DNA of 59,103 nucleotides from DATILL01 sp035476575 (lineage in GTDB: Bacteria; Actinomycetota; Actinomycetes; Mycobacteriales; JACQDL01). The notes under the pieces were generated by a model. That model was given only the letters and a program-made list of their open reading frames with translations. It did not search any database and was not told the origin of the DNA. The stretch spans positions 1 to 59,103 of the forward strand of contig DATILL010000013.1 in the NCBI GenBank assembly GCA_035476575.1, given 5' to 3'. Shown here piece after piece: positions 25,893-34,418 of this stretch (position 1 is the first letter of the stretch; each line of letters starts with the position of its first letter). The position numbers were made by a program, and so were the translations under genes.

Positions 25893-27688
25893 GCCGGGAC
25901 CCGCCAGGTGAGGGTGGTGCCGGCGCCGGGCTGGCTGTCGACGGTGAGCGTGCCGTTGTGCTGCTCGGCGCGCTCGGTCAGGTTGGTCAGGCCGCTGCGC
26001 CGGGTCTGCTCACCGTCGACGCCGATCCCGTCGTCGGTCACCACCAGCTCCAGGATGCCGGTGGCCGCGTCTATCCTGACGATGACCTCCGCGGTGCCGG
26101 CCCGGGCGTGCCGGCCGACGTTGGCGAGGGCCTCCCGCAGCGTGGCGATCAGATCGCCCCGGACCGGGTCGGCGGTGAGCGAGTCGATCGGACCTTCGAG
26201 CCGGACGTGCGGCTCGAAGCCGAGGGTGGCCCGGGCATCGGTCGCGGTGGTGATGACCTGTGCCCGCAGGCTGGTCGAGGTCGACGTCGCCGAGGGCTGG
26301 TGCTGCAGCGAGAAGATGGTGCGGCGCACCTCGGCGATGGTCTCGTCCAGATCGCCGACAAAGCCGGCCAGCCGGCTGGCCACGTCGTCCTGGCTGACCA
26401 GCCGGGAGGCGCCCTGCAGGCCGAGCCCGATCGCGAACAGCCGCTGGATGACCAGGTCGTGCAGGTCGCGGGCGATCCGGTCGCGGTCCTCGAACACGGC
26501 CAGCCGCTCCCTGTCCTCCTGGGCGCGGGCGAACTCCAGCGCCAGCGCGGCATGCGCGGCGAAGGCCGTGATCATGCGCAGGTCGTGCTCGGTGAACGGC
26601 ATCTCCCCGGCCGCCTTGGCGACGGTGAGCACGCCGAGCACATGGCTGCCGGCGCTGAGCGGGACCAGCACTGTGGGGCCGAACTCCTTGTGCGAGACCG
26701 GTGACTCCGGCTCGTCCGGGCCAGGGTTGGCGGCCGGGTCCAGGATGAGCTGCGGCCGGCCCGAGGTGAAGACCTGCCCGGCCGTCGTACCCACGTTGGG
26801 CGCCGCGAAGCCGGTCAGCCGGTCCGCGACGGGCCCGTCGGCGACCTGGACGACGAGGTGGCCCGGCCGCTCGCCGGCCAGCGCCAGGCTGGCGAGCTGA
26901 GCGTCCGCGATCGCCCTGGCCCGGTCGACCACGATCTGCAGCGTCTTGCGGGCGTGGCCGCCGCTGAGCAGGGCGCCGGTCAGCTCCGTGGACGCCTCCA
27001 GCCACAGCTCCCGGCGGTGCGTCTGCTCGAACAGCCGGGCGTTCTCGACGGCGACCGCCGCGGCGGCGGCGAGCGCGATGACGATCTCCTGGTCCTCCTC
27101 GGTGAAGTCGATGTCGTCGGCCTTCTCGGTGAGGTAGAGGTTGCCGAACACCTCGCCCCGGACCCGGATCGGGACACCCAGGAAGCTGCGCATGGGCGGG
27201 TGGTTGGGCGGGAAGCCGAAGGACCGGGCGTGCTCGGTCAGGTCGCGCAGCCGCAGCGGCCGCGGCTGGTCGATCAGCAGCCCGAGGATGCCCTTGCCGG
27301 TGGGCAGCTCGCCGATGTGCTCGCGGGTCTCGTCGTCGACGCCGACATGGATGAACTCCACCAGCTTGCGGTCCGGGCCGATCACGCCGAGCGCCGCGTA
27401 CCGGGCGCCGACCAGCTCGGCCGAGGAGTGCACGATCCGCAGCAGCACGTCGGGCAGGGACAGGTCGCTGGCCACCGACACGACGGCGTCCAGCAGCCTG
27501 TGCAGCCGGGACTCCGCGCCAATCAGGCCGTTGGCCCGATCGACCAGCTCCTCAAGCAGGGTCTGCAGCCGCAGCCGGCCCAGGTCGGGGATAAGCCCCT
27601 CGCCCTGTGGATGGTGAAAAGAATGCCTTGCATCCCTGCTATCCCATGCGTGCCCCGTGTGCTCTGGGTGCCCTGCCGACTCGTCCAC
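25883..27688 (-). CDS. GAF-domain sensor histidine kinase, DevS/DosT-like
   Basis: A 601-residue cytoplasmic sensor kinase. Two GAF domains cover about residues 60-220 and 230-390. The first contains FGFPPNHPPMRSFLGVPIRV, matching the region of DevS/DosT that carries the heme-ligating His, so it may sense O2, NO or CO through heme. The kinase core has the HisKA_3 box RDLHDLVIQRLFAIGLGLQG (His about 410) and an ATPase domain with EALANVGRHA and VVTDDGIGVD. It probably phosphorylates the DevR-like regulator encoded at 28917-29567. The GTG at 27688 has GGGAG 5 bases upstream; a GTG two codons earlier is also possible. Confidence 0.9.
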   Translation of the reverse strand: MDESAGHPEHTGHAWDSRDARHSFHHPQGEGLIPDLGRLRLQTLLEELVDRANGLIGAESRLHRLLDAVVSVASDLSLPDVLLRIVHSSAELVGARYAALGVIGPDRKLVEFIHVGVDDETREHIGELPTGKGILGLLIDQPRPLRLRDLTEHARSFGFPPNHPPMRSFLGVPIRVRGEVFGNLYLTEKADDIDFTEEDQEIVIALAAAAAVAVENARLFEQTHRRELWLEASTELTGALLSGGHARKTLQIVVDRARAIADAQLASLALAGERPGHLVVQVADGPVADRLTGFAAPNVGTTAGQVFTSGRPQLILDPAANPGPDEPESPVSHKEFGPTVLVPLSAGSHVLGVLTVAKAAGEMPFTEHDLRMITAFAAHAALALEFARAQEDRERLAVFEDRDRIARDLHDLVIQRLFAIGLGLQGASRLVSQDDVASRLAGFVGDLDETIAEVRRTIFSLQHQPSATSTSTSLRAQVITTATDARATLGFEPHVRLEGPIDSLTADPVRGDLIATLREALANVGRHARAGTAEVIVRIDAATGILELVVTDDGIGVDGEQTRRSGLTNLTERAEQHNGTLTVDSQPGAGTTLTWRVPASP

Positions 27689-27889
27689 GTTCACTCCCGG
27701 GACTCTGGCTCGGCTCCAGGCTAACGCCCGGGTATGCCTTCGGTGAGGTGATCCGGCGGGCTGTAGGTGGCACCGTTCGGGATCGAGCCAAGCAGGCGTA
27801 CGTACCGGCCGGCCGGTTACCGGATCGTTCCTCGGGCGGCATCGTTCCTTGGACGGCGCCAGCGCGTTATGACCTCGGTTGGCATGGAC

Positions 27890-27904
27890 GGGACCTTGGT
27901 CCCT
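27890..27904. promoter_or_regulatory. DosR/DevR-box-like palindrome upstream of stress gene
   Basis: GGGACCTTGGTCCCT closely follows the DevR/DosR core pattern GGGACTTNNGNCCCT, with 6-bp complementary arms around TT. It lies 35 bases upstream of the universal stress protein start and in the divergent region before the DevS-like kinase gene. It probably binds the DevR-like regulator encoded two genes downstream, giving autoregulation. Confidence 0.7.
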
Positions 27905-27939
27905 AGCCCTGGGTTGCGGACGAAAGCGACGCTAGCCGC

Positions 27940-28920
27940 ATGACTTTCGACAACCCACCGACGGCCGCCGCGGTCGAGGCCTGGGGAACCAGGGAGGCCG
28001 GGGATGCCGGGGCGCTCGACGATGCCGTGGTAGTCGGCATCGACAACACCGTGTCCGCCGAGCGGGCGGTGGTCTGGGCAGCGCACGAGGCGGCGCTACG
28101 GGGCGCCATCCTGGTGGTCTGCCACGCCTACCGGAAGCTGGGCCCGCCAGCCAACCAGCTGGTCGAGAACGCGCGCCGCGACACCGCCTGGCGGCTGGTG
28201 CGGCATGGTGCCGCGCTGGCCCGGGAGGCCGAGCCCGGCCTGCACGTCGTACCGCTGGCGATCGAGGGACCGGTGCGCCGGGGCCTGTGCGAGGCGGTCG
28301 AGCGGCCCGGCCTGCTCGTGGTGGGCTGCCGGCATCGTGGCAGTGTGGCCGCGCTGCTGCTCGGCTCCACCGGGGCCGAGCCCGCCAGCCGGACGCCGTA
28401 CCCGGTCGCGGTGGTGCGGGACGCGCACGACCCTGGCTGGCACCTGTTCGGCGGGCACATCGTGGTCGGGGTGGACGGGCAGTGCCGGTCCCGGGCGGCG
28501 GTGGCGTACGCCTTCGCGGAGGCGTCTCGGCGTAGCGTCCCGCTGGTCGCCGTACATGCCGGGCTGCTCGGCCCGGAGAGCTCCCGGCCGGACGAGAGGT
28601 CCGGTGAGCCGTACGGGGACCGGCCGGCCAGCGCCTGGAACGTGCTGGAGGCAGCGGTCGAGCCGCACCGGGCGATATGGCCGGGGGTTCGGGTCACGCT
28701 CACGCTGCGCGACGGGGTGCCGGCGGCGAAGGGGCTGCTGGGTGCGGCCCAGGGCGCGGCGCTGCTCGTCGTCGGCACGGTCGGCTACGGGCGTGTCGGC
28801 GAGGCGGCCGGCAGGTCGATCAGCCGGGCCGCTGTGACGGCGGCGCCTTGCCCGGTCATAGTGGTGCCGGCGGCCGCGGCGCTGCCCGCCGCGCTGGCGA
28901 TGGAGGGCGGACCGCGATGA
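27940..28920 (+). CDS. Universal stress protein with two UspA domains
   Basis: A 326-residue tandem UspA protein. Domain 1 (about 28-160) begins DDAVVVGIDNTVSAERAVVW and ends VVGCRHRGSVAALLLGSTG; domain 2 (about 168-310) begins GHIVVGVDGQCRSRAAVAYA and ends VVGTVGYGRVGEAAGRSISR with PCPVIVVP. The G-x2-G-x9-G(S/T) ATP-binding pattern is partly kept in both. A DosR-box-like palindrome lies just upstream. The stop TGA overlaps the ATG of the DevR-like gene, so both are co-translated. In mycobacteria such proteins belong to the dormancy regulon. Confidence 0.9.
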   Translation: MTFDNPPTAAAVEAWGTREAGDAGALDDAVVVGIDNTVSAERAVVWAAHEAALRGAILVVCHAYRKLGPPANQLVENARRDTAWRLVRHGAALAREAEPGLHVVPLAIEGPVRRGLCEAVERPGLLVVGCRHRGSVAALLLGSTGAEPASRTPYPVAVVRDAHDPGWHLFGGHIVVGVDGQCRSRAAVAYAFAEASRRSVPLVAVHAGLLGPESSRPDERSGEPYGDRPASAWNVLEAAVEPHRAIWPGVRVTLTLRDGVPAAKGLLGAAQGAALLVVGTVGYGRVGEAAGRSISRAAVTAAPCPVIVVPAAAALPAALAMEGGPR

Positions 28921-29567
28921 TCCGGGTGTTCCTGCTCGATGACCACGAGGTGGTACGCCGCGGGCTGATGCAGCTACTGAACGACGAGCCGGACATCGAG
29001 GTCGTCGGCGAGGCGGCCAACGCGGCTCAAGCCCGGGCCAGGATCCCTGCGCTGCGGCCGGACGTGGCAGTGCTGGACGTGCGGCTGCCGGACGGCGACG
29101 GGGTGAGCGTGTGCCGGGACGTGCGGTCCAGCATGGACTCGCCTCCGGCATGCCTGATGCTCACGTCGTACTCCGAGGACGAGGCGCTGTTCGAGGCGAT
29201 CATGGCCGGCGCGGCGGGCTACCTGCTCAAGCAGGTCACGGGCAGCGACCTGGTCGGGTCGGTGCGCCGGCTGGCCGCGGGGGAGTCGCTGCTCGACCCG
29301 AAGGTGACGGCCACCGTGCTGGACCGGCTGCGCCGCGGGCCGGAGCGGGAGGACCCACGCTACGCGACGCTGTCCGAGCAGGAGCGCAAGATCTTGGACC
29401 TGATCGCCGAGGGCCTGACCAACCGCCAGATCGCGCAGCGGATGTACCTCGCCGAGAAGACCGTGAAGAACTACGTCTCCGGGATGCTCCGCAAGCTCGG
29501 CATGGAGCGCCGTACCGAGGCCGCGGTCTACGCCGCGCAGCGGGCCCAGCACGACCACCCGCACTAG
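28917..29567 (+). CDS. NarL/LuxR-type response regulator, DevR/DosR-like
   Basis: A 216-residue response regulator. The receiver domain has the acidic pair D8-D9, phospho-acceptor D54 (VAVLDVRLPDGDG), T83 and K105 (GYLLKQVTG). The C-terminal LuxR helix-turn-helix (about 150-205) reads LSEQERKILDLIAEGLTNRQ and AEKTVKNYVSGMLRKLGMER. The KTVKNYVSGML recognition helix is very like DevR, fitting the DosR-box-like site upstream of its operon. The probable partner kinase is encoded divergently at 25883-27688. The ATG overlaps the stress-protein stop. Confidence 0.92.
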   Translation: MIRVFLLDDHEVVRRGLMQLLNDEPDIEVVGEAANAAQARARIPALRPDVAVLDVRLPDGDGVSVCRDVRSSMDSPPACLMLTSYSEDEALFEAIMAGAAGYLLKQVTGSDLVGSVRRLAAGESLLDPKVTATVLDRLRRGPEREDPRYATLSEQERKILDLIAEGLTNRQIAQRMYLAEKTVKNYVSGMLRKLGMERRTEAAVYAAQRAQHDHPH

Positions 29568-29570
29568 ACC

Positions 29571-29690
29571 GTTGTGGTCACCTCTCGGCGTTGTGGTCAC
29601 CTCTCGTTGTCCGGCCGGCCCGTGTGGTGACCTACGCACGTTGTGGTGACCTCTTGTTGTCCGGCCGGCCCGTGTGGTGACCTACGCAGG
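29571..29690. repeat. Dispersed GGTNACC repeat cluster, locus B
   Basis: Five GTGGTSACCT cores lie at 29574, 29593, 29624, 29643 and 29674. The main part is a 50-bp tandem duplication (29591-29640 and 29641-29690) that differs at only 3 positions and includes the palindromic GGCCGGCC. The cluster starts right after the response-regulator stop and abuts the truncated front end of the phosphoketolase remnant. The same repeat family occurs at 12582-12715 and 34307-34418. Confidence 0.85.
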
Positions 29691-29724
29691 TCGGCCACTG
29701 GGGGACCACGCCGGGTCTCAACCT

Positions 29725-30624
29725 CATCTGGCCGCGAGCTGGCACTCGACCAAGTTCGTCGACCCCGCCCGGACGGCGCCGTGCTGCCGATCCTGCATCT
29801 CAACGGCTACAAGATCGCCAACCCTGAGCGTGCTGGCGCGCATCCCGTACGCCGAGCTGGAGCAGATGCTGCGCGGGAACGGCTACCGGCCGTACCTGGT
29901 CGCGGGCAACGACCCGGCCCAGGTGCATCAGCAGATGGCGACCGTGCTGGACGAGGTGCTGGACGCGATCGCCCGGATCCAGCGGGTCGCCCGGTCCGGG
30001 CAGGTCACCGGCCGCCCGACCTGGCCGCTCATCGTGCTGCGCACCCCCAAGGGCTGGACCGGCCACTGTGGACGGGCTGAAGATCGAGGGAACCTGGGCG
30101 CACCAGGTGCCGCTCGCCGCCGTCCGGGAGAACCCCGGGCACCTGGCCGAGCTGGAGCGGTGGATGCGGTCATACCGGCCGGCAGCGCTGTTCGACGGCG
30201 CCGGCAGCCCGAGTGCTGTGGGACAACCCGGACCGGTTCCGGCTGGTCGGACCGGACGAGACGGCGTCCAACCGGCTGGCCGCTGTCTTCGAGGTGACCG
30301 ACCGGGCCTGGAACGCCGGTGCTCTTCGCGTTTCATGGCCACCCGTGGCTGGTCCACCGGCTGACGTACCGTCGGCGCGGGCATCCGCACCTGCACGTGC
30401 GCGGGTACAAGGAGGAGGGCACCACCACGCCGTTCGACATGGTCATGCTGAACGACCTGGACCGGTTCCACCTGGTCATGGACGTGATCGACCGGGTGCC
30501 TGGGCTCGGCGTGCGGGCCGCGTCGCTCCGGCAGCGAATGGTGGACGAGCGGCTGCGCTGCCGGACGTACACCCGAGAGTACGGCGAGGACGCCCCGGAC
30601 ATCCGCGACTGGACCTGGCCCTAG
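29725..30624 (+). pseudogene. Phosphoketolase (Xfp) remnant
   Basis: Fragments of D-xylulose-5-phosphate/fructose-6-phosphate phosphoketolase occur in order but in changing frames. They include HLAASWHSTKFVDP, DGAVLPILHLNGYKIANP, SVLARIPYAELEQMLRGNGY, RPTWPLIVLRTPKGWTG, LKIEGTWAHQVPLAAVRENP, DRFRLVGPDETASNRLAAVF and a last segment with HVRGYKEEGTTTPFDMVMLN, ending at DWTWP. The intact enzyme is about 800 residues. The thiamine-binding N-terminus (roughly 180 residues) and several hundred internal residues are missing, with at least five frame changes. Repeat cluster B lies exactly at the broken front end. Confidence 0.85.
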
Positions 30625-30646
30625 ACCGCGCCGTGTCTGGCTGAGG

Positions 30647-31900
30647 TCAACGCTCCCATGGCAATCTCTGGCGACCTTGACGCGACAGGTCGCGGCCGGC
30701 GCGGGCGAGGAGGCGGCGGTAAAGGGTCAGGTGCGCGGTGGCGGCGGCGTCCCAGGTGTGCCGGGCGGCCAACGCCCGGCCAGCCTGCCGGCGGGCATGG
30801 TCCGGCCCGACCACCGCCCGTACCAGGGCCTCGGCCAGCCCAGCCGGGCCACCCGGGCCGGCCGCGAAGAACCGGGCCGCCGGGCCGAACACCTCGCGCA
30901 GCACCGGCAGGTCCCGCACCACGACCGGGACACCGGCCGCCAGTGCCTCCATCGCGGCCAGCCCGAACCCCTCCTTCGTCGACGGGAAGGCGAACGCCGC
31001 CGCGCCCGCGACCAGCGCCGGCAGCGCGTCGTGGTCCACCGGCCCGAGCACCTCGGGCCGCACGCCCAGCTCGGCGGCCCGGGCGTCCACCGCGGCCCGG
31101 TACGCCCGGTAGTCGAACAGCGTCTCCCCGCCCGCGATCACCAGCCGTACGTCGGGCAGCCGGTGCCGGACCGCGGCCATCGCCTCGATCAGGTCGAGGG
31201 TGCCCTTGCGCGGCTCGATCCCACCGACAGCGAGCACGTACCGGCCGTGCCGGGCCTGCCACGAGCGCCGGGCCGCGACGGCGTCCGGGGTGTCGCCGGC
31301 CGCGGCGGCGAACCGGTCCGCCCGTACGCCGTTCGGGATCACGGTGGCCCGGATGCCCCAGCCGGCGGCCAGCTCGGCGGCCACCGCGGCCGACACGCAG
31401 ACGTGCGCGACCGGCTGGACGATCGCGCGCTCGTGGCATTCGGCCAGCTCCGGCGTGCTGAAGTCGTCCAGGTGGTGCACGGTCCGGACGCACCGGTCCA
31501 CGGCGTTGGCGCTGATGCAGTCCTGCGCGTGTACGACGTCGTACGCCGCGGCCGGCGGCCGGTCGAACGCCGCGCGCAGCACCGCGATCGAGCGCAGGAT
31601 TCGCGGCCCGACCGCCTCGCAGGGTGCGTCGGGCTCGCCGGATATGTCGGGCTCGCTGGATGCGTTGGGTACATCCGGTGCGTTAGGAAACGGTACGACC
31701 CGTAACGTAACGGCAGGATCGACCGGTCGGAAGAAGCCCTGGTCGCCGCCCCGGCCGAGGGCCCAGACCGTGATGTTCTGGCCGGCCCGCGCCAGCGCCT
31801 CGGCCAGCTCCAGGGTGTGCACCACCCCGCCGCGCGGGCGGGTCGAGTAGCTGAGCAGCGCGACCCGCAGCGGCGGCCCCGTCGAGGCTGGCCTGGTCAA
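30647..31900 (-). CDS. Glycosyltransferase, MSMEG_0565-like (GT4)
   Basis: A 417-residue GT-B glycosyltransferase, last gene of the Nit operon. Visible segments are LRVALLSYSTRPRGGVVHTL near the start, DVVHAQDCISANAVDRCVRT, VIPNGVRADRFAAAAG, VGGIEPRKGTLDLIEAM and the intact EX7E motif FPSTKEGFGLAAMEALAAGV. The RPRGGVVHTLELAEAL start and the neighbourhood match the glycosyltransferase found in MSMEG_0565-0572-type nitrogen-linked clusters. The TTG at 31900, just inside the end of the preceding gene, is a guess; other start codons lie within that gene. A glycosylated metabolite is an inference from the context. Confidence 0.82.
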   Translation of the reverse strand: MTRPASTGPPLRVALLSYSTRPRGGVVHTLELAEALARAGQNITVWALGRGGDQGFFRPVDPAVTLRVVPFPNAPDVPNASSEPDISGEPDAPCEAVGPRILRSIAVLRAAFDRPPAAAYDVVHAQDCISANAVDRCVRTVHHLDDFSTPELAECHERAIVQPVAHVCVSAAVAAELAAGWGIRATVIPNGVRADRFAAAAGDTPDAVAARRSWQARHGRYVLAVGGIEPRKGTLDLIEAMAAVRHRLPDVRLVIAGGETLFDYRAYRAAVDARAAELGVRPEVLGPVDHDALPALVAGAAAFAFPSTKEGFGLAAMEALAAGVPVVVRDLPVLREVFGPAARFFAAGPGGPAGLAEALVRAVVGPDHARRQAGRALAARHTWDAAATAHLTLYRRLLARAGRDLSRQGRQRLPWER

Positions 31901-31911
31901 GGCTGGCCCGG

Positions 31912-32745
31912 TCAGGCGTGCCCCCGGTAGCTGGCCGGCTTGCGTTCGGTGAGGTGGTGCAGCACCCGGCGGGCCCGGGCGACCTCCGCCGCGACGTCGA
32001 CCTGGGCGATGGCCAGCCCGGCCTTGGACCACGTCCGGGCCAGCACCTCACCACCCGGCCCGACCACCTTGGCCTGGCCGAGGTACCGCAGCCCACCGCT
32101 GCTGCCGGTCTGGTTGGCCGAGGCGAGCACCACCTGGTTCTCCGCCGCGCGGGCCAGGTCGTAGATGTCGAACAGCCGGGCCTGCCGGTCCTGGGCGGTG
32201 CGCGGAGAGCGGTTGGTCAGGCTGGCCGGCCAGGCTGACAGGCAGGCGACGATCTCGGCGCCGTCCAGGGCCAGGCTGCGCGCCGACTCGGGGAACGTCT
32301 TGTCGTAGTCGATCAGCATCCCGACCCGGCCGACCGGCGTGTCGAACGCGGCGAACTGGTCGCCCGGCTCGTACACCGCCATCTCGCCGACCGGCTGGTG
32401 CACCTTGCGGTGCCGGCCGAGGACGCCGTCGCCGTTGACGCAGACCGCCGCGTTGTACCGCTTGCCGCCGTCGGCCTCGCAGTACCCGACGCATACGACG
32501 GCTTCGCCGGCCAGCGTGACCAGCCGCTGGATCTCCGGGCCGTCCGGGTCGAGGGCCGGCGGCACCGCCTCCGGGTCCGGATGCCGCAGGTCGGACAGGT
32601 AGCCGCCGAGCGCGGCATCGGGCAGCACCACCAGCGCGGCGTCGCCGGCCCGGGCGTGGCCGATGATCGCCTCGATCCGGCTGAACGACGCCTCCAGGTC
32701 ACGGCCGAAGTGCGCGGCCGCCGCCGCGATCCCGATCGTCGCCAC
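31912..32745 (-). CDS. Nitrilase-superfamily protein with altered catalytic residues (probable pseudoenzyme)
   Basis: A 277-residue carbon-nitrogen hydrolase fold. It aligns along its length with the nitrilase encoded at 34360-35268 (GDGVLGRHRKVHQP, FDTPVGRVGMLIDYDKTFPE, CLSAWPASLTNRS, SANQTGSSGGLRYLGQAKVV). The catalytic Glu is replaced by Asp (LPDAALGGY, D43) and the nucleophilic Cys by Asp (LIDYDK, D146); the Lys is kept (RHRKVHQP, K114). Without the Cys thiolate, normal nitrile or amide hydrolysis is not expected. It may bind substrate or product, or assemble with the active paralogue. The GTG start at 32745 lies 5 bases after the preceding gene. Confidence 0.88.
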   Translation of the reverse strand: MATIGIAAAAAHFGRDLEASFSRIEAIIGHARAGDAALVVLPDAALGGYLSDLRHPDPEAVPPALDPDGPEIQRLVTLAGEAVVCVGYCEADGGKRYNAAVCVNGDGVLGRHRKVHQPVGEMAVYEPGDQFAAFDTPVGRVGMLIDYDKTFPESARSLALDGAEIVACLSAWPASLTNRSPRTAQDRQARLFDIYDLARAAENQVVLASANQTGSSGGLRYLGQAKVVGPGGEVLARTWSKAGLAIAQVDVAAEVARARRVLHHLTERKPASYRGHA

Positions 32746-32750
32746 GCCGG

Positions 32751-34313
32751 TCAGCGTCCCACACTCGACGTCCTCGACTCGGCCGCCACCACACCGGCCT
32801 CGGCCGCCGCCGCGGAGACGATCTCCACCAGCTCGTCCCGGCCCGGCGCGGCACCGACCGGAGCCGGCCGCCAGCCCGAGTCCAGCACCGCCCGGGTCCG
32901 GCGCACCACCTCCGGGTCGGCCAGCACCTCGTCCGGCAGCGCCAGCAGGTTCTGCAGGGCGGTGAACGCCGACCACACCACCGGGTCACGCTGCGCCGCC
33001 AGGCTCGCCTCGGCGTTGCTGACCTGCTCCCGGCCGCCGATGTCGTACGCCAGCCCCAGATCGTACGTTCGCCCCCGGTCGTACGCTCGCCCGGCGTCGG
33101 CTGGCGCGGCCGGGCGCCACCGCCGCAGCCGGTGCCGGTCCTGCGCGATCGAGTCGTGGTACCACGGCTCCAGCTCGGCCCGCAGTGCGGCGGCCATGCC
33201 CAGCGCGACGGCCTCGCGGTCCCCGGCGTGGGTGTCCACCACCGCCGCCAGCCTGGCCGCCGTGGCGATGGCCAACGCGGTGCCGCGGGTGTGCGCCGGG
33301 TTGGTGATGCACGCGCTGTCACCGACCGAGACGATCCCGAGCGCGGCCGGCGGCCCGTCGTCCGGGCCGAGCTGGCGCAGCCGGTTGCTCAGGCCGGCCA
33401 TCGCGCTGACCCCGGACAGCGGCTGGCTGGCCCGCGGGTCCACCCAGTCGGCCACCACGGGCATGGTCGCGGCGGCGGCGTCGAACGCGGCGTCCATCCG
33501 CAGCCCGCGCAGGGCGGCGTCCTCCGGCAGTACGCCGAAGGTCACCGAGAAGGCGCCGTTGTCGGCCGGGAAGACCAGGCAGGAGTACCGGTCGTACGAG
33601 CCGCCCGCCGTGTAGCCGCGGATCAGCCCCTCGGGCGCGTGCCCGCCGTGCTCCTCGGGGCCGTTGTCGTGGAGCTGGTAGAAGCGGGAGTAGTAGGTGA
33701 TGCCGCAGGCGGCGAGCTGCTCGGCCGGCAGCTCGGCGCCCGCGTCGGCCAGCCAGCCGGGCACCGGCGAGCGCCGACCGGCCGCGTCGACGACCAGGTC
33801 GGCCGCTGCCTCGGAGCCGTCGTCCAGGTGTACGCCCATCACCCGCACCGGGTGCCAGCACAGCGGCTCCAGCCACAAGCCGCTGACCCCGAGGCCGGCC
33901 CGGACCGTCACGCCCGGCTCGGCGGCCAGCGCCCGGCGCAGGGTCCACTCGACCACCGAACGGCGGCCGGCCAGCACCACCAGCCGGTCGTCGGCGGGCA
34001 CCGGCCCGGTCAGTGACGGCGGCGGGACGGCGGCCAGCCGGACCTCCCGGACGCCCGCCGCCAGCAGCGCGGCCAGCACGTCCGGGGCCTCGGCCGCGAG
34101 CACCTGCCGGCAGCGGGCCAGGAAGGCGTGCGAGTGCCGGGCCTGCGGGGTGGCCGGGCGCCACCACGAGCCGGCCGGCCCGGTGGGCGGCGCCGTACCG
34201 TCCCGCTCGAAGACCTGCACGCGGTGTCCCCGCCGGGCCAGGAACAGCGCCGTGGCAAGGCCGGCCACGCTGCCGCCGACCACCGCGACCCGCAGCGACC
34301 CCCGACAGGTCAC
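32751..34313 (-). CDS. FAD-dependent oxidoreductase/monooxygenase of the Nit cluster
   Basis: A 520-residue flavoprotein. The dinucleotide-binding fold lies at the N-terminus (LRVAVVGGSVAGLATALFLA, then VQVFERDG), and the second FAD motif is GIVSVGDSACITNPAHTRGT (about 345-365). This layout fits PHBH/geranylgeranyl-reductase-like monooxygenases. Nit1C-type clusters also contain an FAD oxidoreductase, so this probably modifies the pathway product. A Tyr-Asp repeat (AYDRGRTYDLGLAYDIG, about 430) is odd. The GTG start lies inside repeat cluster C and has no good ribosome site; a start nearer LRVAVV cannot be excluded. Confidence 0.82.
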   Translation of the reverse strand: MTCRGSLRVAVVGGSVAGLATALFLARRGHRVQVFERDGTAPPTGPAGSWWRPATPQARHSHAFLARCRQVLAAEAPDVLAALLAAGVREVRLAAVPPPSLTGPVPADDRLVVLAGRRSVVEWTLRRALAAEPGVTVRAGLGVSGLWLEPLCWHPVRVMGVHLDDGSEAAADLVVDAAGRRSPVPGWLADAGAELPAEQLAACGITYYSRFYQLHDNGPEEHGGHAPEGLIRGYTAGGSYDRYSCLVFPADNGAFSVTFGVLPEDAALRGLRMDAAFDAAAATMPVVADWVDPRASQPLSGVSAMAGLSNRLRQLGPDDGPPAALGIVSVGDSACITNPAHTRGTALAIATAARLAAVVDTHAGDREAVALGMAAALRAELEPWYHDSIAQDRHRLRRWRPAAPADAGRAYDRGRTYDLGLAYDIGGREQVSNAEASLAAQRDPVVWSAFTALQNLLALPDEVLADPEVVRRTRAVLDSGWRPAPVGAAPGRDELVEIVSAAAAEAGVVAAESRTSSVGR

Positions 34314-34418
34314 CACAAGGGCTCCGTTGACAACGAGAGGTCACCACAACGCCGGTAGGTCACCACAGCGCCTCCGGGAGCAACGTGAGGTCACCACAAC
34401 GCCGAGAGGTGACCACAG
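34307..34418. repeat. Dispersed GGTNACC repeat cluster, locus C
   Basis: Five copies of the AGGTSACCAC core, with AACGCCGAG-type linkers, lie between the nitrilase and FAD oxidoreductase genes of the Nit operon. They run into the nitrilase 3' end, encoding its last residues (AVVTSRRCGDLTLL), and include the presumed start codon of the oxidoreductase. Within 34381-34418 the phrase AACGCCGAGAGGTGACCACA is nearly identical to locus A. The repeat has therefore entered an operon without separating its genes. Confidence 0.85.
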
